24,367 nt of DNA, taken from the NCBI GenBank assembly GCA_015039365.1, contig WION01000685.1:1-24367 (forward strand). The letters are read 5' to 3'. The notes under the pieces were generated by a model. The model saw only the letters and a program-made list of their open reading frames with translations. It was not told where the DNA came from and did not search any database. Positions 1 to 8,669 of the stretch are shown piece after piece. The position numbers and the translations under genes are program-made. The first letter of the stretch is position 1. Every line of letters begins with the position of its first letter. Source of the stretch: Amanita rubescens (taxonomy: Eukaryota; Basidiomycota; Agaricomycetes; Agaricales; Amanitaceae).

Positions 1-737
1 CCATGCTTTCAATGGTGCTAACTTGAACCACCCGGATAGGTCATTGCTCTATTCTTTCGTCAGTAAAAAGGCGTCCCGCTCATACCGCGAATCATATCCA
101 CCGTCTACCATCCCGAGCATATAGTCAGCCATTCTAAACCCTAAACCCTTGAGCGATTGCATAAATTTGATGGAACTCTATAGGATGGAAACAAGAAAAA
201 CTATCCACTTCTTCTCGGTCTCATCCAATATATGCCAGACTAGTCTAACAACAATTCATTAGCATCCTCACAAATCATATTTTGCCAACGCCGGACGAGA
301 GCTTGAATTCCAAGACTACCATCTGAATAACTTTGTAACGCATAAAAATGACACATTCTCAGTTGACACAAATACAGGTAAGGTCAGCTTTAGTTTGTGC
401 GTCTGTGAATTGACGTTCCACAGGGATAAACAACGACGGAAGCGGCCAGTCAATGTCGCTTCGGCCTTAACATACTACTTATTTAGCAAACCATTTGATT
501 GTCGCCCGCAGAAGGTATTACAAGTATCTTCTGTTTGTGTGGACTGGATAATTGTAAATTCTTCCTTCAGTAAGAATTCTAGTTTTGAAGCATTATTGAA
601 TATTGAATCCCGATCGGCGATGGCCGCTTTTATTAACTTGTTTGCCGATGGACCGGCACCACCGGCACACTGTTTGCCAGTCACGATGGCCTTAACGGTA
701 CGCTCAGTGGCGTCGCCTTTTAACAGTCGCCACCATC
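1..737. other. 5' flank of NTPase array, no intact gene
   Basis: No intact gene is visible. A 120-codon open frame (395-757, +) lacks a convincing start and has no recognisable domain overall, but around 476-517 it encodes PFDCRPQKV, which matches the conserved PFDC[HY]P[QK]KV of the two downstream NTPase modules (entered separately). The last bases before 738 (gtcgccaccatc) give a good eukaryotic start context for module A. Two CCCTAAA-like units near 134-150 are too few to be telomeric. Confidence 0.5.
476..517 (+). pseudogene. Remnant of a third NTPase module
   Basis: The encoded peptide PFDCRPQKV (DNA about 491-517) lines up with PFDCHPQKV in module A (about 2570) and PFDCYPKKV in module B (about 5770). 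The DNA stretch beginning ccatttga is nearly the same in all three. The preceding residues, ending LFSK, loosely follow the pattern of the modules. The match ends at once on the 3' side. I infer a decayed or recombined fragment of an older upstream module. The evidence is one short motif, so chance similarity is possible. Confidence 0.4.
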
Positions 738-779
738 ATGACAGACATCGACGTTGATCCTACTTATTCTAAGCCTACC

Positions 780-1441
780 AAACTCTTTCTTTGGAGCTGG
801 AGGGCATAAGCGATGATAAACTTGATCAAGAACTCGCGGAACGGCTGGGATCCACGTCTAGTCCAGATACAGTCCTAGCAGAAATTGCCAGCCAGCTACC
901 TGATAAGCTGGAATTTAAACCAGGCATCCTTGAGGAAGGACCGACTTACAACAGCCTGCTCCCATTAATCGCTGAAGCCACAGCGACGAAGAACTTCCGT
1001 AAATTACGTCGACTAGGTACGTATGTCATACTGGAGTCACAACAACTTCAGTGAAGCTAAATCGTCATTAAGGATTATTGCGGAGAAGCGGCTTGCAATC
1101 TATAGAAGTAGGCGAGGAAGACATCCTCGTGAAAAAGCTCGAGGCCGTCAGCCTTGGTACACCCACAGACGGTACTGGACTCCAATTTGTCGAGTTGGAA
1201 GGTATAGACGACGCGAAACTTGACCAGATTACAGTGAAGGAATTACATGATCTCACCTTCGACGGCATGGGCGCACGGCCACTTGTTAGACTCGTTCTAT
1301 TACAAGTGGCGGCCGATTTGCCTCAGCATTTGATATTCCGTGGATCATTAATCCCGAAAGATGAAACGCTATTTGGAGAATTACATTTATGGGTTCAGGC
1401 GGCTGTCATAACCGGGCGATATCACCGAATACGTCGGCTAA
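780..1441 (+). repeat. Duplicated N-terminal domain, module A copies 1-2
   Basis: Two diverged copies of a domain of about 75-90 residues. Copy 1 starts ELEGISDDKLDQ, passes through LPDKLEFKPGIL and ends NFRKLRRL. Copy 2 starts VELEGIDDAKLDQ, passes through LPQHLIFRGSLI and ends RYHRIRRL. The shared pattern is an acidic K-L-D-Q start, a central LP-x2-L-x-F, and a basic K/R-x-RRL end immediately followed by an intron in both copies. I do not recognise this as a named family, and it does not look like the classical oomycete Crinkler N-terminus. Confidence 0.6.
1017..1072 (+). other. Intron 1 of module A
   Basis: GTACGT donor, GCTAAAT branch-like site and TTAAG acceptor, 56 nt, phase 1. Removing it joins ...KLRRL to GLLRRSG..., which lines up with KLRRL/KLLKKSE across the 48-nt intron 4278-4325 of module B (GTATGC donor, CTAACTC branch, TTTAG acceptor). 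Confidence 0.7.
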
Positions 1442-2145
1442 GTAAATCGTTCAATGGATTTACCTTCTCCTTATTTTAAGTTAAATCCTTGTCAAGGTTT
1501 TTTGCAAAAGCGGTTTCTTCACACAAGCGACATGCCATCTAATTATAATTATCCTCTTTTACGTACGTGAATCCCAAGTTCCTTGACTGCCGTCATTATT
1601 AACAACATCATCGCGCAGCCGACGTCCAGAATGCGTGGGAGACTCGCTATCAGGGTAGCCACCCACAGTTATTGTTCAACAATATATGCAACATGAAAAA
1701 TCATCAACATCAGTACAGTAATCAAGTTGCTGTGATACAGGGCTCAGGAACGGGGAAATCGCGAATGGTAGATGAACTTGCAAAGTTGGTTTTTACTATA
1801 CCTTTCAATTTAGGGTTTACAAGGGACCACAAGTTAAGATTCCACCCATTCTTGTTGGACGCTGACTTTAATCGACCTGCAGAGGGAGCCTTTCCTGCAC
1901 CGGACCGCGGAATCCGTGATCATCTGCTCAGTGTGCCTAGCAAGGCCGATTTTGATGCTAAAATGCACTATATAAAGTTTCTCGGTGCTATATTCCAAGT
2001 AATTAACGCTGAACTTGAAAAAAACATCGATATCGGTGGAAGCTATAGATATGACCGGAATAGCCTTGCGAGGTGGTGGTATAACCATTTAACTAAGGCA
2101 CGAACTCGCATCTACTCCCAAATTATTACAGAAGCCCGGAAAACA

Positions 2146-2197
2146 GTACGTGCACGGCAAAATTGATCTGTAGATACAGAAACTGAGGAGCAAACAG
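2146..2197 (+). other. Intron 3 of module A
   Basis: 52 nt, GTACGT donor, aaactgag branch-like site and aacag acceptor, phase 0. It contains an in-frame TGA. Removal joins the helix before it to KHVGHVSYSLPIEQ, which aligns residue for residue with RSVGEETTALPIQQ after the module B intron 5365-5415. Confidence 0.75.
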
Positions 2198-2664
2198 AAA
2201 CATGTCGGCCACGTCTCATATTCACTCCCAATAGAACAATACCAGAAGCATACGAAACCGCTTCTTGAAAGATTTCGGAAAAAAGTGAAGAGCATAATAG
2301 GTGAAGAGAAAGTTGTGGAAGTAATCATCTACTTCGACGAAGCTCATACATTATTAACGGAGAAACCCGAGGACGAAGCAAAAGGACCAGGATCGAGTTC
2401 TTATGCCAACTTATGCTGGGCGGCGACGTTCTGCTACGACTCTCCCGTCTTTTTTATTTTTCTGTCCACGAATTCCAGTTTGCCCCATTTTGCTGTGGTC
2501 AAAGCAAAGTCTACATCAGAACCAATCTCCATCTGTAAGGCTGGCTTGAATACTCCCATAAACGAGATGCCATTTGATTGTCATCCTCAAAAAGTACGTA
2601 AGGGAAAGCTTTCTATGGACGAAACGGCGTCTATTCCCTTCATGGCAAGGTTTGGCAGACCGTT

Positions 2665-2723
2665 GTAAGTTATCTTCATTCTTCATTCTATCAAACTACC
2701 ATCGCAGTGACACTCCTGAGAAG
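2665..2723 (+). other. Intron 4 of module A
   Basis: 59 nt, GTAAGT donor, ctcctgag branch-like site and aag acceptor. It splits the Leu codon after FGRP. The next exon begins FWTILESS, matching YWTLLEKA after the module B intron. Confidence 0.72.
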
Positions 2724-4026
2724 GTTTTGGACAATCCTTGAGTCATCCGCAGATGGTGGCGACATAAGCAAATGCAAATTGGACGCCATCATGGAACTTG
2801 CAAAGGGGAAACTTCTTCATTCCCCTTCAACAGCACAGCTTAGTGAAGCCGCCGAATTGGCAGCTATTGACAACGTTATCACACTCAACTATGAACCACT
2901 TCGAATCTGGAGCCATGCTATTCAAGATCCATTGGTTGCGAGTCATGGACGTATTGTCTTTGCAATCCCGAAACATGGGGAATACATGCGTACCGGGTAT
3001 CCTTCGGAGCCACTCTTGGCCGAAGCGGCTAATCGACTACTTTATGAACGGGAAACTACCTCTCCCTCTTTTTGCATCGACACCCTTTCCAAATGCGATG
3101 AAAATGGCATGTTATCAAAGGGGCACATCGAAGAGACTATAGCGCGTTCCATCATGTCTAACGCGTACCGTCGCGCTGTCGCAAAAGAGACGGCGTCAGG
3201 GCCGCTTAATTTCAGTGCCGGTTGTTCTCTCAAGGCCTTCATCGAGGAGGTGTTTGCGGAAGAGTTCGCTAACATGATCCTCACGAGCAAGCCTGATAAT
3301 GTTCAACACGGAGAGGAATTTCGAACGACATTCAGAAATGCGGCTGTTCGTTTCACGCACTTTATCAATATGTCGATCCATGGCGGACCCAAGAAAAAAC
3401 TGGGCCTGGACAAACATAGCGTGGGCAGCATTTGTTCGCTCAGCAGCCATCATCTGCCATACTACACAACCCACAATCGGTTTCATTATCCCGATCTTAT
3501 TGCAGAGAGACAATAAGATTGACGAGGGTGTTATGTCTGCTATTCTGGTTCAGGTCAAGCATCGGGTCCAGGAAGGGACGACAAATGAATTTATTTTGAC
3601 GCCAAAGACGTCAAATTGTTTCCCGGCAACAATCCCATCCGCCCGTATGTCTCATTAGTCATGGATCTGGGTATCGCAAGGCGAGTACCTGCGACCGATT
3701 CCAAATCAGCTGCCTTAATTTCTGTGCCACCAACGCCGCAAAAGGTCTCGAGTTGTCAATCTGGTGTTAAACGGGGGCACTATATGCCCGATGATCATCC
3801 AAGGTACCAGGTCATCGCTTCTGGCTGTTCTGCTGTCGTCTACAAGAATGTAGACGAGGGAAAAATTTGGTGGTCTCTTAGACAAACATGATATTTTCAC
3901 TGACCACGGCCGTCTGGATGAAGGATCTATCGAAGCCATCAAGAGGCTAAAGCCTGTCTGGGAACTTGATTGGCACCTCACCACCATCACGGCGGAATTT
4001 GACGTCGTTCCTGCTCCTTCCAAGCC

Positions 4027-4664
4027 GGCAGAACTCCAGTATTTTGACCTGACGGACATAGACGATCATAAACTAGATCAACAACTCACCGAAAAGTTCC
4101 AAGGTTTACGCTCACATTATGAACCGACAATCGTTTTGGCAGCGATAGCCAAACAACTACCTGATAAACTGGAATTTAACCCGGACATACTTGAATATGG
4201 ACCAGCTCAGGATAGTTTGCGCTCTTTAATTGATGATGCCATGCAGACTCAGGACTACGGCAAATTACGTCGCCTTAGTATGCCATCCCCACGCCAAGTC
4301 TTCTGTAAACTAACTCATCATTTAGAGTTGCTGAAGAAAAGCGAAGCAAAGGCTACCAGAACCGATCCTGTTCCCGCTCGACCCGCTATACTTCAGTTTA
4401 CCGAGTTAGAATTCAGAAACGATAGACTACCTGACAGGTATATGAGATCGATCACACAACATTCGAAAATGGATCAGCTGGATCAGCTGGATCCTGCGCT
4501 ATTCGTGCGTTTTGTCCTGTTCAAACTGTCGGAAGGATCGCCGGAGTACTTGCGATTTCAAGAGGATCTAATACCCGGCGATGGAACGCCATTATTTCAA
4601 GCCCTACATTCACTAATCAAAGATGCTGTCAAGACCGGTAAATACTATCATGTACGTCGGTTGA
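4027..4664 (+). repeat. Duplicated N-terminal domain, module B copies 3-4
   Basis: The third and fourth copies of the same domain. Copy 3 contains DIDDHKLDQQ, LPDKLEFNPDIL and YGKLRRL. Copy 4 contains LQFTELEF, a run of MDQLDQLD, LRFQEDLIPGDG and YYHVRRL. Copies 1 and 3 are closer to each other than to 2 and 4, so the internal duplication came before the module duplication. Copy 4 carries a short internal repeat (gatcagctg twice at about 4471-4489). As in module A, an intron with a standard GT donor follows the first RRL. Confidence 0.6.
4278..4325 (+). other. Intron 1 of module B
   Basis: 48 nt, GTATGC donor, ctaactc branch site and tttag acceptor, at the same place and phase as intron 1 of module A. 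Its length is a multiple of three with no stop, so it can be mistaken for coding sequence. Confidence 0.65.
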
Positions 4665-5364
4665 GTATGTCGTTCTGTACTCTTTCCATTACTTCAATTA
4701 AATCGACGTCGAGCGTTATTGCAGAAGTATCCTTCGGGACTTTACTTGGACTTACCGTCCGCATTTCCCCTCTTAAGTACGTCTATATCTACCTTTGATT
4801 GACGGTTGTCATAATTAACAACATTCATACGCAGGAGAAGTCTGGGAAGCTTGGAATATCGAATACCAGGGTAACAATGCACAACTATTGTTCGACAATA
4901 TATGCAACATGAAAGATGTTTCAAGGCCATACAGTAATCAGGTCTCTGTGACGCAGAGCTCGGGAACGGGCAAATCGCGAATGGTACATGAACTTGGGAA
5001 GTTAGTTTTTACCATACCTTTTCAATTTAAGGGACGACGCAGAAACCCCCGGTTAGGATTTACTCATTCTTGTCGATGTCGATTCTGACGTATCGCAGGA
5101 GGTGCATTTCCTTTCCCGGATCAATCCATCCGCAATTACCTCCTGGCCATGGCCGGCGCGACTGAAGTTGACATTAAATTGCACTATGTGAAATTCCTTG
5201 GTGCTATCTTCGAGGTTGCGAAAAAGGAGCTCGATGAAAATAAAATACATTTTGACAGCGAAGAGAAAAATACGCGGGATCGTCTCGCCAACTGGTGGTC
5301 GAGCCATTTGGAGAAGGAACGCTGGCGCATCTACAGCGACATCATTAACAATGCTCATTTGATA

Positions 5365-5415
5365 GTATGTACACGACGAATAATTCCATATCTTTCAAAA
5401 CTGAGGTACTTACAG
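5365..5415 (+). other. Intron 3 of module B
   Basis: 51 nt, GTATGT donor, the same aaactgag branch-like site as module A, and ttacag acceptor, phase 0. There is no stop inside, so the frame runs through it and a naive translation gains 17 spurious residues. Confidence 0.72.
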
Positions 5416-5864
5416 AGATCTGTTGGCGAGGAGACTACTGCGCTCCCAATACAGCAATTTGCCCAAGACACGGAGAAAAGGCTCAGGAGTCTTATCGAGA
5501 AGGTCAAGAGTATAGTAGGCGACGAGATATCTGTCGAAGTGGTTATCTACTTCGACGAAGCTCATACATTGTTAGAGGACCCACCAGTGGACGGAACAAG
5601 CAAGAACCTCTTTGATATTTTCTGCTGGGTGGCAACGCTTTGTTACGAATTTCCCTTGTTCTTCATTTTCATATCCACCAGGTCTCTGGTTCCGAAGCTT
5701 CTCACCACTGAAAGCAGTAACACAATTTCCTACGCCAACTCTTCCTTGAATGTGCCCATCATCGAGACTCCATTTGACTGTTACCCTAAGAAGGTACCGA
5801 AGGGCCAGCTATCCCTGAACGAAACGACATCTATTGACTTCCTCGCAAGGTTCGGCAGACCATT

Positions 5865-5917
5865 GTAAGTCCCTTTGCTTATATCAAGTATCTCATTGCC
5901 GTGACACGTTTAAACAG
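5865..5917 (+). other. Intron 4 of module B
   Basis: 53 nt, GTAAGT donor, gtgacac branch-like site and aaacag acceptor. It has the same position and phase as intron 4 of module A (FGRPL / YWTLLEKA). Confidence 0.75.
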
Positions 5918-7459
5918 ATATTGGACACTTCTTGAGAAAGCTAGACGTGAAGATGGTAGTATAAGCGAAATTAACCTGCAGGCGGCTCTAAGACTGGCAA
6001 AGCTGAAGCTGCTTCTTAGCCATCGAACAGACAACCCAACAGGAGAAGGGAAATTAGCTGTTATCGATAGCGCTATAACACTCGATTATGAACCACTTCA
6101 AGAAAGAAACCGTGCTCTCCATGATGAACTAGTTATGGGCCATGCGCGTATCATCTTCGCCATACCGAAACACAGAGAATATATGCGCTCCGGATACCCT
6201 TCAGAGCCAATCTTAGCTGAAGCAGCTAACCAGATACTCCATGAATGGGAAACGCCAATACTCCCCTTTCCACGTCGTTACTGGAACTCTTATTCACTAC
6301 AGCCAATTGTTATCCAAAGAGCATATGGGGAAGATGGTAGCCCGTTCTATCATGTCTGACGCATATCGCCATGCTATTGCCAAGGAGTCCGCATCAGATC
6401 GGCTTAATTTCAGTGCCGGATGTTCTCTCGAGGCCTTTGTCAAGGAGTTATTTGCAGAGAAGCATGCGGAAATGATCCTGAAGAGCGAGCCCGATAATGT
6501 TGGAAATGGACAAACATTTGGGAAAACATTCCAAAGTGCGGTGGTGCGCTTCACGCACTATATCACTATGGCAACCAACCGTACCAGCCCAAACAAAACT
6601 GGGCCTGGACGGATATAGCGTGGGCCACATTCGTCCGGTCGGCGGCCATCATTTGTCCAAGCTCATGCTGCGGGGTCAATGTCATCATTCCGATCTTGCT
6701 GCAGAGATCTGGTAAGATCGATGAATGTGTCATGTCTGCCATCCTTGTCCAGATCAGGAACGACATCAAGCAAGGGGTGGAGAACGACTTTAACGTCGAT
6801 GCGAAGGACATCAATTTGTTCCCTGAGCAAGGACCGATCCGCCCCTACGTCTCACTGGTGATGAACCTAGGTATCACACAGAGCTTCGCTTCGCAGAATG
6901 ATCCCAAACCGAAAGAAGCCGCGTCAAGCGTGCCAGCAGGGACGCCACAGAGCATCAGGATTAGTTCTAGCAACAGGCAAATGCCCGATGCACTTGATAC
7001 GCATCAAAGATACGCGTTCATTGCTACGGGCTGTTCGTCCGTCGTCTACAAAGATGTTAATAAAGCGGAAATCTCGTGTCTCTTGGATGCTGACCGCTTT
7101 CGGCAAGATTCAAAGTCTATATATGCTGAAAAGAGCCTAAAGCCCGTCTGGAAGCTGGGAGACTATTGTTTTGACTGGGTTGAAGGCAATGACGCACTTA
7201 GGGCTTCGGAGTTCACAGAAGAAGGCGTTAAGAGGCTGCTAGAGTTGATGAACAGTGATGTCCAGTTATAATCTTTTCTGATTCGATGTATGTATATTAG
7301 GACATGTATCAATCTTGACAACCAATACCAAGGCGATTTTTGTCTGCCGGCCGGCGTAGATAAAATAAGTGCACAACAATTGTCCCCAACTATTATAGTA
7401 TTAGTAGTAGCTGAGAAGGGATTATTGTAAAACATAACTTACTTCAGCAAGTTCCTTTT

Positions 7460-8200
7460 TCAACGCGTCGTGCCGCGGGGGATGGTTTCGTTGCCGGCAA
7501 GGATGGCGAGATCATCGCTGACCGATATGCCGGAGTCCATTGTGTTTGTATATTCATAATGATGAGACCTGTCGGCCTCGGGGTCACGTACACTTGACGA
7601 GTGATGGCAAGCGGTGGCGGACCATGCGTACAGCATGGCTTTCATGGCTCTTCCTCGTGAATGGTTTTCGTATATCTCCTGGACGGGGATGTCGATGTCA
7701 GTGGTTTTGCATTTATGGCAAGCCGTGGAGTCAATGGCCGTCAATCTGGCGTTGACGTGGTCGGTATCTGGGATTTTCGGAGTGCATACGACTTCATGCG
7801 TACCCATGAGTCGTTGTCGGTTGATCCAAATGGCGGTCTTTGCTTTGGCCGCTAAAGCTAACGTGGGGGCTAGCCTAACCCAGCTCGGATGGGAGACTGT
7901 GAGGTAGCGAGGGTTGCCGTGTATGTCGTCGTATTGAGAACGACGCCAAGGTGTATTCAGGGTGACTAGGATGTCGGTAGTCTCAGCGAATTCGGTGTGT
8001 GTGAAGTTTAGGAAGGCGTGATTTTTGTCAGAGTTTGGACCCGTGTTGGGGAACTTGACATTGTATGATTCGATGATGACGAGTCGTGACTCCGGCATAA
8101 CATCTCCACAAGTGGCACATGTCATGCGGTCCTCGTGGTGCGAACCGTGGGCAGAGGGCGAAACCGCCGTGCCTTTTCGTTTCTTTTTGTTTCGGCCCAT
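7460..8200 (-). CDS. Hypothetical CxxC protein, 246 aa
   Basis: A single uninterrupted frame of 246 codons starting at ATG 8200. I do not recognise the family. The N-terminus is strongly basic (NKKKRK at residues 4-9), followed by a CxxC pair at C28/C31 and another at C161/C164, which could jointly bind one zinc. There is no signal peptide or membrane segment. The end is odd: the frame stops in cgcgttgaaaaagg, while another frame over the same bases reads ALKKELAE into a good donor (gtaagt). The same ELKKELA coding motif occurs at 8533-8550. So the true 3' end may be spliced or frameshifted. It lies tail-to-tail with module B, about 190 bp apart. Confidence 0.5.
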   Translation of the reverse strand: MGRNKKKRKGTAVSPSAHGSHHEDRMTCATCGDVMPESRLVIIESYNVKFPNTGPNSDKNHAFLNFTHTEFAETTDILVTLNTPWRRSQYDDIHGNPRYLTVSHPSWVRLAPTLALAAKAKTAIWINRQRLMGTHEVVCTPKIPDTDHVNARLTAIDSTACHKCKTTDIDIPVQEIYENHSRGRAMKAMLYAWSATACHHSSSVRDPEADRSHHYEYTNTMDSGISVSDDLAILAGNETIPRGTTR

Positions 8201-8267
8201 GAGTGAGCCGAGGGGGAGTAGAGAACGCCCGGGGGCGTAGGTGTCGATAGGAACGCTTTAAAGCAAG

Positions 8268-8669
8268 CTAGGCAAAGCTCAGAAAGAGCTTGAGGAGTGG
8301 TCGAGGTGCCACGTGTAGCAACGAGGACGGCAAAAGGTCAGTTCCGCAAGGAAGTAGCGAAGGAAGTGGGCTTAGTAAGCCCTCAATTAGCCAGCAAACC
8401 AAAGACGCACTGGTCACTATGCGTCGAAAGATAAACTGATGGTCGTCGTAAGTGACCAAGGGGGCTTGACCCTTTTTTTTCAACTCGTCGAGTTCAGAGC
8501 GGGACGCCATGTTCCGACCAAGTTGCGACACCGCAAGTTCCTTTTTCAACTCGTCGAATTCGGAGCGGGACACCATGTTGCGAGCAAGTTCGGAGTGGGA
8601 CCTTGGAGGTCCTGGATAAGTCGGTCATGGAGGAGAAGTCGGTCCAGGTGCTGGCTTGATGTTATGTAA
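8268..8669 (-). other. Coiled-coil repeat fragment (SRSEFDELKKEL)
   Basis: On the minus strand two near-identical units encode MVSRSEFDELKKEL and MASRSELDELKKK (DNA about 8547-8580 and 8479-8514). A degenerate third unit (SHSELARN) lies upstream. The heptad-like Leu/Lys/Glu pattern suggests a coiled coil. Downstream the frame becomes a Leu/Pro-rich string that looks non-coding. An 18-bp piece, gcaagttcctttttcaac, recurs at 7447-7464 at the end of the neighbouring 246-aa gene, so the two may be parts of one broken gene. No function is assigned. Confidence 0.35.

Larger units (their letters stand above)
738..3988 (+). pseudogene. Module A: CRN-like P-loop NTPase, frame-broken
   Basis: Module A has two copies of an N-terminal domain (about 780-1016 and 1180-1441), a P-loop NTPase, and a C-terminal part. 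Walker A is GSGTGKS (1741-1761), Walker B is IIYFDEAH (about 2323-2347), with a sensor-like FIFLSTNS. The C-terminal part has ILVQVK (about 3545-3559), reminiscent of the (E/Q)xK core of PD-(D/E)xK nucleases. The layout resembles fungal Crinkler-type NTPase-nuclease proteins, used as effectors or in conflict systems; that assignment is from family resemblance. Introns: 1017-1072, an unresolved one or pair within about 1442-1619, 2146-2197 and 2665-2723. The start is ATG 738 in a good context (ccaccatcATG). Frame breaks against module B lie near 780, 3390, 3590 and 3865. The last segment has no stop and reads into module B. It is either a decaying gene or one with assembly indels. Confidence 0.6.
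3989..7271 (+). pseudogene. Module B: CRN-like P-loop NTPase, frame-broken
   Basis: A head-to-tail paralogue of module A. It has the two N-terminal domains (about 4027-4277 and 4380-4664), Walker A SSGTGKS (4957-4977), Walker B VIYFDEAH (about 5542-5565), the PFDCYPKKV motif, and a C-terminal region whose ILVQIR (about 6742-6757) has Arg where module A has Lys. Introns match module A: 4278-4325, an unresolved region about 4665-4834, 5365-5415 and 5865-5917. The position of module A's start codon is ACG here (3989-3991). There is an in-frame stop near 5086, an indel near 6250-6300 relative to A, and a frame discontinuity near 6590. The C-terminal 191 codons (6696-7271) are open to TAA at 7269-7271, so B keeps a real-looking 3' end. 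It may be the second half of a fused two-module gene or a dead duplicate. Confidence 0.6.

Noticed and set aside
134..150. Telomere-like ctaaaccctaaaccctt
   Set aside because: Only about two units, and not the TTAGGG array expected of a fungal chromosome end.
3391..3401. aagaaaaaactgg as a programmed -1 frameshift site
   Set aside because: The heptamer is not in the zero-frame register needed, the required net shift is +1 rather than -1, and no downstream stem or orthologue supports it.
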